From NCBI GenBank assembly GCA_014155875.1, contig JACEFZ010016112.1, positions 434,001 to 498,000 of the forward strand: a stretch of 64,000 bases of DNA, written 5' to 3'. Below the pieces are notes generated by a model. The model ran no database searches. It had not been told where the DNA came from and saw only the letters and a list, made by a program, of their open reading frames with translations. Positions 39,001-54,000 of this stretch are shown one piece after another. The position numbers were made by a program, and so were the translations under genes. The DNA comes from Cepaea nemoralis (Eukaryota; Mollusca; Gastropoda; Stylommatophora; Helicidae). The first letter of the stretch is position 1, and the number at the start of each line of letters is the position of its first letter.

Positions 39001-42000
39001 ACAGTGGCAATGCAGCTTTGAAGCAATGCTGAGGAAAACTAGAGAATGTAAGCTGGGGTATTGCATCATCTCCAAATGTTTGCACTGGCTACAGAAAATA
39101 ATGTGTTGTGTTTGCATTCACCTTAAAAAAAACATGTCAATAGCTTCCTAAAGTTTTGGTCTATGAAAACGGATTATTAAAAAAGGTGAAGATGATATGT
39201 TAATATAAGAATTGTGACTGTTATCCAACAATGAACAAGTCCTTCAAGAAACAAATGAAAATCGTAAACTGATTAGAGACAGACATAGACAATCAAAATA
39301 TTCTGGGCACGTTATGAGAAGAAATGAATTGGAGAACTTGGTGACGACTGACAAGATCGAAAGGAAGAGACCAAGAGGAAGACCGAGAAGTAAATACTGG
39401 ATGGCTTGGCCACATGGCATGGTCGAGACAGGAACACTGAGCTGATCCACGACTCTGGTGATAGAGTGAGATGGCAGAAAATGACCGCCCACGCTTATCG
39501 GCATGGCACATGATGGATGGATGGACTGTTAGCTGTGTTATATTCTGGGAGGACTGGCATAATAAGCAGGAATATTGAAGATGATCAGGTCAGTCAATGA
39601 AGGCAAGAACAAATCAATCTGAGGGCATGGTATTATGACCTCACTTCAAGAGGCAGAATCATAAGCCTATTTCCCCTCTGCCGTGCGTCCACCTTGACGA
39701 GGTAGAGGGGCTTGCGCGTTCCAATGACCCCAAGAGCTATGCCGACGGTAGCACAGCTACTGGTAGGGTCACCCATGTCGGACAGGTCAAGGGAGAGGGA
39801 CCAGACGAAGTGACGCACAAACCTGCTGCCTTGTAGGTAGACTGGGGACAGTCAAAGGCTAGGGAAAGCATCCCGAAAAATGCTTGTCGAAATCGGATGT
39901 ACTGAGCCACAGGCTTGACAAAGAAGTGCAACGTAACTTTATCATTTCATGATGCCACAGATGAAAATTAATCGTTATGGTGCTAATCCCGTGAAGTCCC
40001 ATCAGGCGGTGATAGTGCCGGGCCCCCTGCCTCGAGGGGGTCCACCCATGACTACTGGTGGTCACCTTCCCCTGTGCTGTGGAGTCAAGGCACAGAGGAG
40101 TAGGTTAAGAGCTATTGACCAAATACCAAGGACACTTAACATACTACAGTGGAATGTCGAAGGAGTTATAACAAGAAAGAACTCTCCCTAACACAGCGTC
40201 TTCATAAAGATAGAATAGATGTGGCATGCATTCAAGAGACACACCTCAACGCCAAGCGCAAATTTTCAGTCAGGGGATATCAGGCCACACGTTTCGACCG
40301 CGAAGGACATAAAGGAGGAGTTCTAATACTTACACGAAATACAATACCTTGCAGCGAAGTATCTGTGATCTCTGACAACCAAACAGAAATTATAGGTGTT
40401 GATATAATGATAAAGGACGTGAAAATAAGAATTTACAATCTTTATAGCCCAGCAGATAAGGATCTTACACTCTCAAACATGAAAATAACTGACACAAATT
40501 GCATTATTGTCGGAGACTTTAATAGCCATTCAGAAAGATGGGGATACCCAGATACTGACAAAAGAGGAGATGAAGTGGAGGACTGGGAAATAGACTCAAA
40601 TCTCCATCTACTCAACAAAGCGGATGACACACCGAGCTTCTACTCCAGAAGATGGATTACCACTTCTACTCCAGACTTAGCTTTCTGCACAGGAGACATC
40701 CTCCACAAAATTGATCGCCATGTGCTTGACCAATTAGCAGGTAGTGACCACAGACCAATCAAGCTTGTAATGAATATGGAGTATGTTCCACAGGAGCAAA
40801 AGCCCTTGCCCCGCTGGAATTACAAACGAGCAGATTGGGACAGATTTGCCATACTAACAGACAAATATTGTGAAAACATAAATACACGATATGGCAACAT
40901 GAAGCAAATGGTGGAAAGTCTAAACAGAGCAATAATACAGGCAGCCACTGAGTCCTATTCCAAGAGGAGCGAGGAAAAATTACAAACCATACTGGACTGA
41001 AGAACTACAAAGTTTGGAGGACAAAGTTGAAGATGCCAGGAAGACAGCAGAGAGAGAACAAACAATTGAAGCGAACATCTCTCTCAAAGCCATCTCAGCA
41101 AAATATAAAAGAACAGTAAATCAAACAACAAGAGATTGTTGGAGGGAAAAAACAGAAAACCTGAATTTTGACAGGGATGGAAACAAACTATGGAAACTAG
41201 TGAAAGCCATGAACAATGAAGGACCTAGAAACAAACAAATAACAATTAAACAAGGAAATGCCTTGCTTACAGGAAAAAAGGCTGCAAATGCACTAATGGA
41301 ACACTATGCCAGTGCAAACCACATTGATATTACAACCGAACAGAAGAAAGCAATCAAAGATAAACAGATACATCATAGTAATACAGAGACAGCAGCAGAA
41401 TATATGATGGCAAATCTAACAATGGAAGAAATGGAACAGGCAATGAATACCCTAAAAAAGAAGAAATCACCAGGAAAGGATGGAATCACAAATGAAATGC
41501 TAATAGGACTAGGGACAAAGGCAAAAAAGAAACTACTAGCAGTCCTAAATTACAGCTGGAAGAGGGGAATAGTCCCACAGGCATGGAAGGAAGCTATACT
41601 AATACCAGTCCCAAAGAAAGGAAAAGACCTGGAAGAACCAAATGGCTATCGACCTATCAGTCTACTTAGCTGTGTAGGAAAATTAATGGAACGCATTATC
41701 AATGGCAGGCTAACATGGCATCTGGAAGAAAACAAACTCTTAACACCACACCAAGCAGGATTCAGAAAGTACAGATCCACTGAAGATCAAATAACCTATA
41801 TAGCTCAGGAAATAGAGGATGCCTTCCAAGAGAAAACTCACACACTAGCGGTCTGGATAGATTTAGAAAAAGCATTTGATAAAGTATGGAAGGAAGGACT
41901 GAAAGTAAAACTGCAAAAAATGCATGTTTGTGGGAAAATGTACAAATGGATCAGCCACTACCTTGAGAACAGAACTGCCAGGACAAAAGTACAAGGACAA

Positions 42001-45000
42001 ACCAGCAAAATGATGCTGTTGGAGCAAGGTGTCCCCCAAGGAGGAGTTCTTTCACCAACATTATTCCTAGCATATATAAACGACATCACGGAAAATTTTC
42101 CAGCCAGAGTACACACATCATCCTTTGCAGATGACCTAGCCATATGGACATCTGAAGAATATATTAGTACAGCTAACAGCAGAATACAGCAAGCCCTATT
42201 AACACTAGAGGACTGGTCAAAATCATGGCTAGTGAAGATAAGTGAGGAGAAAACAACATGCACAGTGTTCTCCCTCTCAAATAAAACTCAGCAACCTAAG
42301 CTGGTATTGAATGGAAAAATATTGCGCCATGAAGAAAATCCAAACTATCTCGGAGTCACCTTTGATCGTCGCCTGACATGGAAAACACAGGTTGAGAAAA
42401 ATCGAACAAGAGCAAGGCAAAGAATGGCAATCATGAAAAAGCTTGCTGGTACAACGTGGGGAGCAGATGAGAAAGTTCTCAAGAAGCTATATACTGGACG
42501 GGTGAGGCCAGTACTGGAATATGGCATTGCAGCTTGGGCAACAGCAGCTAAGTCAAACTTTAACAAAATAAGTAGAGTCCAAAACCAAGGAATGCGAATC
42601 ATAACTGGAAGCCTGAAGACAACGCCTATTAATGAACTAGAAAAGATCACTTGTTTACAACCAATGCAGGACAGAAGAGATAGCAGAGCCCAGCAACAAG
42701 CAGAAAAATTTAGAAGATTGACAGACCACCCTATGTATAACAGGTTTAATGGTTTTGGAAAAGGAAGACTGAAGCGTAGCAACTTTGTAGAAACTGCAAA
42801 ACGAAAGATTAGGGCAGATCCCATACTTAACATATCAACAGTCAAGCCCATTTACTATGCACACAACTTCCCAACTTGGAGACAGCAGCAACTGCCTGAG
42901 ATGATAGAAAACATTCCTGGTATTGAGAAAAAGAACACTCAGCATGAAACCGAAAGAAGAGAAATAACCCTAAACTACATAAAAGAACATTACCCAAGCA
43001 GCAATTGGACCCATGCATATACAGATGGATCAGCCAAAAATTCAATAGAGAATGGAGGAGGAGGAATTCTCCTAAATTTAAAAAATGGAGTGAAAAAAAC
43101 ACATTCAGTGGCAACTGGAAAGTTTTCAAGTAACTTCAAAGCAGAGGTAGAGGCTCTGAAAACTGCAGCAGAAATGCTCTTGATGGAGGAAAATAAAGAG
43201 AAGCAAATAGCTATCTTCACAGATGCAAAGTCAGCTGTCTCAATACTGAAGAGCAATAACAGCACAGAAATAGCTGACCTAAGAGCAGCACTCCATGGTC
43301 TAAGCCAGAAATCCAAAAAAGTTGTAATACAGTGGATCCCATCACATTGCAGTATACCTGGAAATGAAGAGGCTGACAGACTGGCAAAAGAGGGCGGACG
43401 ACTACCACAGCCTGACATAGACATAACTTACAATGAGGCAAAGAGGTTGATAAAAAGCACCTATAAAACCAAATGGGAATCAGAGCATCCAGGCCACCAG
43501 AAGGATGATGCATATTACAAACTCGACCGAAGAGAACAAGTAGCAATCTTCAGACTCCGCACAGGACATAACAGGCTGAAATACCACTTGTTCAATAAAC
43601 TAAAAATAGGAGATACCGATGAATGTAATTGTCGAACTGGAAAAATGACAGCAAAACATTTGCTGCAGGATTGCCAAATATATGCTGAACAGAGAAAGAT
43701 ATTTTGGCCGACACCTGCTTCATTTGAGGACAAGCTCTATGGAGATATCAACAAGCTCAAGTTGACCGCAGCTTACTTTAACTACATACAGGTTGACATT
43801 TAAAGGTGTATGAAGAAGTATTCAGACTGCCACACTTCATACCACAGGTATGTCGGTTACAAAAGCCTCCCAGAGGCATGAAATGGAATATTGCTCGGAT
43901 AGCAAATCCATTACGTGGAAAGTCCGAATCAAAAGCTCACTGTGTGAGCTTCATAAAAGGTGGAAAAAGTGTCCTAGTGGCACGAAATGGAATATTGCTT
44001 GGATAGCAAATCCATTACGTGGAAAGTCCGAATCAAAAGCTCACTGTGTGGGCTTCAAATAAGGTGGAAAAAGTGTCCTAGTGGCACGAAATGGAATATT
44101 GCTCGGATAGCAAATCCATTGCGCGGAAAGTCCGAGTCGAAAGCTCACTGTGTGGATGTCATCTGCACACTGCATTCTTCTGGTTTCCAGAAGAACAGCC
44201 TATGGTGAACGGAAGGCCCAATATACGGAAGTGAGGCTAAGCAGCCATGTGCAGGACGTGACGATTCCTTGGGTGAGCCCAGTACCAGAGCGCTGTGTGT
44301 TGGCTCTGCAATTATGGAAGCCTCCTTGGATGGCGGGGAATGCCCATGGTCTGCCCCTGCCTTCCCTTGAGGGCTGACCAGGATGTCTTTGGCTGTTCTA
44401 TATGGGCCAGCTAGGATGGGAGATAACACCACACCAGTGAGAGTCAAACGTCCTAAGAAACCCCCGGGAAGGTTAACCCGGTCAACAAATGCCTGCAGAA
44501 GTCGGATGTGTCGGCCTAACGGCGCAGGAACGCAGCTCTGCTGTAAACAGGCACAACGCGCAGTCACATCCGAAAAAAAAACTCCGGATGAACGAAGAAG
44601 AAGAAGAAGAATAAGCCTATTTTGGTAGCAATGTAGACAAAGATGTGGGAACAGATAGAGATATCAAAATAAGAATACAAAAGCAAGAGGCGCTTTCATG
44701 GCACTAAGAAATTTGCAATAATGAAAAGAAATTAAACTAGGCACCAGACTTAGAGTACTTAACCCCAATGTTAAATCAGTACTACTTTATGGATCAGAAA
44801 TGTGGAGAACAACTAAAAGCATTACTAATAAACTACAAATATTCATTAATTTGTGCCTGTGCAGAATAATGGGATTAAAGTGGCATGACAGAATCACCGA
44901 TGTAGAGCTTATGGAGAGAACTAGCATTCCAGTGAATCAAGAGTTGAGGAGAAGACGTTGGCTATAGATAGGACACACATGAAGAAAACCCGAGGGTAGT

Positions 45001-48000
45001 ATAACTAGACACTTCCTTGTCTGGAATGCACAGGATGAACAAACTAGTGGGAGAACTAAACAACGTGGAGTAGAGAAGTAAAGACAGAGATGAACAAAAT
45101 GGAGAGAACAAGGATGGGACTGCAGCAGATAGCAGAAGGTGGGATGACTTGGCCTGTGCTGGTTGAGGACCTATATCCCAATGAAATGGGATAACGGCAA
45201 TAGAAGATGACATGGTTTTGTTACAGTCACCAATGTTTATGTTTGCTCATCAGCAAGATACATGAGATTCACTAGCTTGGTGACCTAAGTATAAGGTTAA
45301 TGAGAAACGGAAAAAAATGGCAGATTATCTAAACTACTCCTGTAGATGTAAGCAATGCAACTTACCTGACCAGGAATGCGATTCATACCAGGTTTCACGC
45401 AGTCAATAACTTCAAAACAGATGTTTTCACCTTCTTTGTCACAATCAAGCCACAGGACTAGATAGTCTATATTTGTTCCCTGTCATTTATAGGGGGTGAA
45501 AAATAAAAACACGTTTCTTTAGTTACAACAACAAAAATAAAAAAGTCTAGATAAAGTAGTTCTGTCATTGATAATGTTACTGTGGTCTGAAAGTCAGGTA
45601 TAAAAATATTCCAGGCCATGGCATAATAAAGTGGGGTGGCCAGTTCCCTTTATTGTCACATTTTCCCCCCCGCTTTGCAGATGATTCCTAGAACACTGTA
45701 AACATGATCTGGAGCCTTGTTATGAATCTGGGTCAACTTTAGGTCTTTCTTCTTGGTAAACCATAGGGTTTTCTTCTTTTCTGCCCTGTATCCCCAATTG
45801 AAGCACAGGCCCTCAACTGAGGCATACCAAGCCATCCTATCCCATTGTCATCTCTTCCAGCTCCCTTCATGTGTCCCCCACATGATTCACCTCTGTCTCT
45901 AATTCTCTTCTCCCTGTGCTTTAGGTCTCCCTCTATTTCATTGGCCCTGTAGAGCTGAATGGATAAGAACGCCCGTTCTTAAACATCCGGTCTGCTGATG
46001 CTGAGGTAGCGGGTTCAACTCCTACACTGGTCAGTTGGACTAAAACGTTAACTTCTCATTCTTGACTTGAGGATATAAATTACAAGTACCTCAGAAGTCA
46101 GAGTGGGTTCTCCTGAAGGTGAGGGACACTAGTAACAGGGAAAGCTAATCAAGATGCACAATTCAGTTGAGTGCTATTAGAAGTAGTGTGTATGGACTAC
46201 GCTTGAGTTCAAAGCAAGCAAGCGCCAAAAACAAATTGGCCCTGTGGGTTATAGACAGGGGATTGTCTTGTTATACTAATACCAGGTTTTCTCAATGTGT
46301 CCTACCCAGCACCAGCATGGGTTATAGACAGGGGAGTGTCTTTTTATACTAATGTCAGGTTTTCTCAATGTGTCCTACCCAGCACCAGCATGGGTTATAG
46401 ACAGGGGATTGTCTTGTTATACTAATATCAGGTTTTCTCAATGTGTCCTACCCAGCACCAGGGTGGGTTATAGACAGGGGAGTGTCTTGTTATACTAATA
46501 TCAAGTTTTCTCAATGTGTCCTACCCAGCACCAGCGTGGGTTATAGACAGGTAAGTGTCTTGTTATACTAATATCAGGTTTTCTCAATGTGTCCTACCCA
46601 GCACCAGTGTGGGTTATAGACATGGGATTTTCTTGTTATACTAATATCAGGTTTTCTCAATGTGTCCTACCCAGCACCAGCATGGGTTATAGACAGGAGA
46701 GTGTCTTGTGCCACATAGTGGTCACGCTCACACGCACCACCTAATATGAATTAGGAGATTCCCAGTCTAACAATAGAATGACTTGACGACTAGAAACTTA
46801 GGACGACGTAATCATCGTCAGGGACAGCAAGAGGTGACTTCGAGAAAGGACATCAAGACAGCTGTGTGTTTTCCCTGGAAGCTCCGTGAGCAAAAGGTTT
46901 GATCATCTAGGGCAAGGCATTGTTACTGAGGAAGGGAATCGCCTGTTTATATAGCATTCATATCATATTCAGGACCGGGACATAGATCAATTATAGACGA
47001 GTTATTTTTGGACATTGGTTGCAATATGCTTTAGGAGATTGGGTAATTATGGAATTGGATGAACGGCCGAGTTTGTATTAACATATATAACGTCCCGTCC
47101 CCGTGTCAGGGGCCCGTTATATTATACAGCAGTATTGTGTTCATTTTGTCTGGAAAGAGAGCAGATCCGAAATAAAAGGATTTATCTCAAAATTATATCA
47201 GTCTTCAAGGTGAGCGACTTTTGTTACATAATTTCATTCAAGTTTGAGTTTTAATGCTTCGGCGGTTGGATGCACGTCGAGACACGTGGGGTCTGCGATC
47301 CGAGGAAACGATGGTAATATAAACAAACGACGATTGATTCCCGCCAGATCAGTAATAAACATGAAATGCACGCCACGATGATATATTCCTAAGCACGATG
47401 TTGCATCAGGACCACGTACAATGCACCAACATGGCGCCCGATTTGATATAAGCTGTCTTACGTCGCCAGAAAACGAAACATAGCATATTATTGTTACACG
47501 GAGAGTAAGACAGTATTACGGATTGTTAATGAGAAAAGAATGACTACCGCTTTTGCAATGATGACATTTGCACGTCAAGTTGAAGTGCACGAATAGTACA
47601 AACGACGCGCACCATTTTAAACGTAACAGAAGACAGAAGTTACAGCTGGTGCAAACAACAGTTGCTGACTGCAACCATGTAATATTAATGATTGATTATT
47701 CAAATATCGTTTGTTACACACAAGGTAAGAAAGTAAACTTGTGTTATTTCACAAAGCTGTACGACAATGTGACACTTTATCAGTTTCGATGTCCGCTATC
47801 AGTAGACATACTACACTTGCGAGTACCAGTTGATTACACAGGACATGTTTTGGAATTAGACGTAGTCTACACAGCACACTGCACAACTCTTGAACATTAA
47901 TATAATACAGTCAACATACACTTGGCGAGGAAGATTATATACACTTTCCTTCACCAAGATTCTGAAGGAAATATACGTACACACGATATATTACGTCGGG

Positions 48001-51000
48001 ACTTATTGCATCTAGTCCTACACTACCATTCTCATATCAGGTCATTCAGACAACAGGACACTTACCTCCACACGGCATCTATGCGACTTCACCAACTTCT
48101 ACATTGATAATGCCATTATCAGGAACATATAGAGACACTTATGAATGTGACACTTTGCACCGCTGTACCAAGTGATTTACACCATTACTCTCATTGACGG
48201 ACATAGAAATAACACTTCATTCTTTGTACGGCACCATGATGGACACCTCTCTGGCAACATTAACGCATATGAATCTTTTACACGGAATGTTGGACTTTTC
48301 TACATCAACACTAGACACTGATTGACTGTACACGGATACACTACACACGTCAGGAGGCTACTCACTTTACACTTCAGTGGTTACACATCAGAACGTTATA
48401 CGGAGTGACATTGTTCTTATTGGGCGTGATACCATTCGCCTTCACGATAAACTTTACGACGCTATACTCCATTGTGGACATTAAGCGTTCCAGCACCCAC
48501 AGCATTCAGCCTAAAATAATAAGGCTGCTATAACTCAAGTATCGTCGAAAACACCCAAGCCAATCACGTTTCTCAGAGATTGGTTACGAACCGCGTTGGT
48601 TCGGGTTTAAGTACAAATTCATTGTACTTTCGTACAAGCAAGGAGCGGTCTACTTCCTTATACAATTCCTTCCGTTGGCATATCGTGGTTAACATATAGG
48701 ATGTAAATTATCGAGCATTATATCTATGGACATGAGAACCGGAAACAGGCCAGTGAATTGTTCGTTGTTGATTGATGTTATGTTGACTTATAATAAGGCT
48801 ATACATTTTTATTTGGTGGGTGGTTGGAAGGGCCTTGATGAGCTAATTAAGATTAGTACTTGATTGGTTCATGAAGTGATTTGTGTGTTGATAGTCGCCA
48901 GGTCATTACGAATTAATTTTTGTTTTGATCTTGCGGGCGTCACCACAATACTATTGTCTTGTTTTTACGTTAGTAGTATAGTAGGAGCACTATCCGTTAA
49001 AAACATTGTTATCGTTTGTAAACAGTAATATGTATTTGCGTCATTCGTCGATCGGTTTTTTATGATTGTTAGTTGTCTTGCGTTATATATAATTTATATT
49101 GGATATATTTATTCATATTTATTTCTCTAGTCTATATCTGTTTCGTTCTTTATAGAGATATTTACTTGATTCTTTTGTGGTGTTCGAATTTACACTACAA
49201 ATTTAATTGAGTTTATATTTGCTCAACGGTGATACGACATTTACCTTATTATCTAAGTGATAGTGAGTTGAGACAATATCACAATTCTTGTCGATTCTTT
49301 TCTTCTCTTGCCTACTACTATATTTATTTCAGCCAGATAGCTCATTTTACAGGTAGACAATAGGACAAGATGTCTACGCTGCAATATATCATTGAAATGG
49401 GCGAGAAGACTGGTCTAACTGGTGCTGAGCTTCGAAATTGGGCAAAGCTTGAGTTCAGTGAACAACAGAAACGTGACAAAGAGGATAGACAACGTGAGAA
49501 GGAGGAAAGACAACTTCAAGCCACACGCGAGAAGGAGGAAAGGCAACTTCAAGCCACACGCGAGGAAAGACAGGAAAGACTGACAGCAGAGAAGGAAACC
49601 AAACAACTGCAGATGGCTCTGGAGAGAGAACTGAAGGAAAAAGAAATAGCTTTGGAACGCGAACGAATGGAGGCTAGAGAAAAGGAATTGAATTTGGAAC
49701 GCGAAAAGATTGCAGCAGAAAAGGAAAAGTTAATTATGGAGATGCAAATAAAAGAAAAACAAATAACTGCAGAGGTGGAACTTAAGGAGAAACAATTGGC
49801 TTTTGACAAGGAAAGACTAGCCACAGAGACACTCAGGAAGGACAAAGAGGTTGAAGGTAACCTAAAGGTGAAAACACTTGAGATGGAACGTGAAGCTGAA
49901 ATCGAACGAGAGAAATTGCTTGCGAGACAAAACGAATCCTGTGAAAAAGTACCAAGGTTTATTCAGGAATTTTCAACAAGGTGATTTGGTTAGTTCTTGG
50001 ATAACGAATTTCGAAGTGCTAGTAAAGCACTACAAAGTTCCGGAGAAGGACGTACCAATTCTCTTTCACCGTCACCTCGCGTTGGAGCCATTGAAGGTGA
50101 TTGAGTTAATTCCTGAGGATTTGCGTACGAACTACAAGTATATGCGCGATCGTGTGCTATCACATTTTTCTTTGGATGAATCTGGTTTATGAACTAAGTT
50201 TAAAACACTTACACCGAAATCGAATCAAACATTCCTGGATTTCGCTTCGGAAATGTCTTCTAGTTTTGATAAGTGGTGTAAGGCTGCGGATATTAATGCT
50301 AGTTATGAGAAAGTTAGAGACTTAATTATCAGAGATAGACTGTTATCTGCGATACCAGAACCTATGTCAGTATTTCTTATGGAAAACAAATGTAAAAGTT
50401 TAAGTGAGATGGAAACTAAGGGTGAATCGTATTTCAATGCACATAGGGATATTTTTGCTAACTGTGCACAACCTGAATTAGTGATAGGAGCAAGTGCAAA
50501 ATTTCAAAGAGGAAACAGTAAGTTTAGAAAGTTTAGTAGTGGTAGCAATAGAAATAGTCCTTACAATAGAGAAGGTGATAGACCAAGAAAAGGCCAATTC
50601 ACCAGATGCCAATATTGTAGATTATCACATGGAAACTTAGAGATGTGTGATAGATATCCAGGTTATACAGCATATCTAAAAGACATTACGGCGAAGAAGA
50701 GAAATAAGTATGACTCTTTTAAAAGAAGTATAAAATGTTTCTCATGTAGGGCGTACGGACACACTAGTAGGTCTTGTCCGATGAGAAATTCCTGGAAGGA
50801 AGCGAGTACAGCATACATATACTCCAGTAGTGACTCAGACCATTTAGAAGAGACACACGCAGCTATCATACAACAGTATGATGATCAGACTGACAAGTTA
50901 AATAAAGGTATAACTGACAATATTAGTAATGAATATATAGAAACAATTCATGAAGCTAATGCCGTTAGCATACAAAATGGCAAACTAAAAATCCATCAAG

Positions 51001-54000
51001 CATGGGTAAATGGTGAACCCACTACTTGCATTCGTGATTCGGGAGCTTTGATTGTCGGAGTAGATCGAAAGCTGATAAAAGAAGAAGATTATACAGGCGA
51101 AACTGTAGAGTGCAGAACATTCGGTGGCACAATAGAAAGATATAAGATTGCCACGATTACAATTATGTCACCATATTACGAAGGCACAATAAATGCAGCG
51201 GTATTACCAAATCCATGTGCCAGATTACTAATTGGTAACATACCAGATGCGAAACAATTAATACATGATGAAGCAAAGCAATGGGAAATTGATCATGCAA
51301 GAGCTAATGCAATTACTAGAGCTCAGAACAAAAGGGATAAAGACAGTGACAAATTAGAAAATAATATCAGACTAGTGACTGATTTACCAGAAGATCAAAA
51401 ACAGGATCCAACTCTACAATCTTGTTTTAAAAAACTGAGCGAACCAATAAAACAAGGTAAAAGAGGTAATTGGAAATTTTTCCTAGACAATAATATTTTT
51501 TGAGACGGTATGATAGAGGTACATCACGTTATTTTCAGACAGTACTTCCATCAAAATATCGTACTGAAGCATTGAAATTAGCACATGATTCTCCATTCGC
51601 TGATCATATGGGGATTGCTAAAACCACTAATAGATTGCTAACGCAGTTCTATTGGCCTGGATATAACAAAGACATTACCACACATGTACGTTCATGTACA
51701 GTATGTCAGATGACCACACAAAAAGGCAAACATCCCAAAGCACATGTTCAGAAAACTGATTTGGCATCACAACCATTTCAGAAAATAGCTATAGATATTG
51801 TGGGTCCATTAAATACAACTACTGATCGAGGCAATAGATTCATTTTAACTATGATTGATCTTTGTACTCGTTGGCCAGAGGCTATTCCTTTAAAACATAT
51901 CACGAGTAGATCCATTCTAGATTCATTGTTGATAATTTTTAGCAGAATAGGATTTCCTAGCTGCATATTATCAGATAGAGGTAGTCAGTTTATATCAACG
52001 GCTACTCAAGAGGCAATGAAGATACTTGGGATTCCACAGGTGTTTAGTTCACCTTGGCACCCGATGACAAATGGTGTGAATGAGAACTACAACGGAGTTC
52101 TTAAACAACTCTGGCGAAAGTAGCTGCAGAAAGACCCAAAGATTGGGATATCTTATTACCAGCTGTACTATTTGCATACCGAGAGGTACCACAATTTAGT
52201 ACAGGGTTTTCTCCATTCGAATTGGTATATGGAGCAAATCCAAGAGGTCCATTATTAATATATAATGACTTACTCACAAAGAAAACATATGATCATCCGA
52301 AAAGAGATGCATATGAAATGGTCACACAATTAAGAGACAAGATTATCACAGCGTGTCAGATTGCAAAATCTGCACTAGATAAAGCTGGAGAGAGATACAG
52401 ACAATATGGTAATAGGAACGCCAAGACAATAGTCTTGAAAGAAGAAAAAGAGGTTTGGTTATTATTACCGGATCCTCGAGATTGTCTGGTTATGTCATGG
52501 CAAGGTCCATTTAAGGTAATTAAGAAAATTAGCGATGTAGATTATCGTATTGATGTGAATGGCAAACATAAGATTTTTCATATTAATATGTTGAAGCCAT
52601 ATATTCCACGTGAGGATAACTCAAGTCAAGTGACACAACAAATTCCTCATAGGATAGCAACAGCTTGTTGGGTAATTAATGAGCAACAAGAAGATGCTAT
52701 AAAACAACAGATTCCAACACCTATAGTTAATAGTGACAGTAATTGGCAAGCGATACAGATAAATAAAGATTTATCAGCACAAGATAGAGAAAAACTTATT
52801 ACTGCAATAAAGGAATATAGTTCAATTTTTTCAGATAAACCAGGGCAGACATCACTGATTAAACATAAAATAACTTTATTATCAAATGTCCCAGTGAAAG
52901 TGAAACCATATCCTATTCCAATACATTATTTAGAAAAAGTTACTGCAGAAATTTCAGATTTAGATAAAACTGGAATTATTTAAAAGTCAATTTCAAACTA
53001 CTGTTCACCAGTAGTAATTGTTAAGAAAAAAGATGGGTCATTACGTTTATGTGTTGATTATAGGAAAGTTAATGAATTGACTTTACTAGATGCAGAACCT
53101 ATGCCAAATATTGATGAGTTAATTGAAACCATGGCAAACTCGAAATTATTTTCGAAAATTGACCTTACAAAAGGATATTGGCAAATTCCTATGGAGGAGG
53201 ATTCAAAGCATATTACAGCTTTTAGCACACCGTTAGGTTTATATGAATGGGAATATCTTCCATTTGGTTTACAAAATGCATCGAGTACATTCATGAGAAT
53301 GATGAGAAGATTACTTCATGGAATTACCAACGTAGCAACTTATATGGACGATATTTGTATTCATACTTGTGATATTGACACACATGTTAAAATTTTAAAA
53401 CAAGTATTTCATAAAATACAAGAACATGGGTTGAAAGCTAAACCAAGTAAAGTTGAGATAGGTTTACTGAGATACAATTTCTAGGTCATGGAATTTCTAA
53501 CGGATTTAGGAAAACAGATCCATTAGTTGTGACAAAGATTCTCAATATCAAACCTCCAACATCCAAAAAGGAGCTTAGGAGTGTATTAGGGTTAATTAAT
53601 TATTATGAAAAATTTATTCCTAATTTTGCACATATGACAGCAACATTCTCGGAACTTTTAAAGAAAGGTAACCAACAAAGATAGTTTGGACAGAGGATCA
53701 CGAGAAGTTATTACAACAAATAAAAACTCTGTTTAGTATATATCCTATTTTGAAATTACCTGATATTTCAAAAGACTTTGTTTTACAAACAGATGCTAGT
53801 TTACATGCTATTTCAGCTGTATTACTTCAATTACATGAAGGGAAACTACATCCTATTCTTTACTTCAGTAAAAAGCTATCTGAAACTCAAAGAAATTATG
53901 CTGGTACTGAACTAGAGGCTTTAGCTTTAATTGAAAGTATTGAAAAGTTCTCTAGATACTTACTAGGTAGGAAATTTCTAGTTCTTTCGGATAACAAACC

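Larger units (their letters stand above)
39673..44610 (+). mobile_element. Full-length RNase-H-bearing LINE (I/Jockey-related), 4.9 kb
   Basis: Flanked by a perfect 12-bp duplication ATAAGCCTATTT (39661-39672, 44611-44622), so both ends are exact. 5'UTR about 39673-39948, one coding region 39949-43803 with two frame breaks, 3'UTR 43804-44610. The 3'UTR has three ~106-bp repeats (about 43870-44150) and ends in the 140-bp tail shared with short copies 1-6. It opposes TOP3B in intron 3. No upstream ORF1 is present although the 5' end is genuine. Confidence 0.88.

Noticed and set aside
47568..47900. 110-codon ORF in the leader of retrotransposon 2, considered as an accessory gene
   Set aside because: No domain, coiled coil or membrane segment recognised, and no equivalent in element 1.
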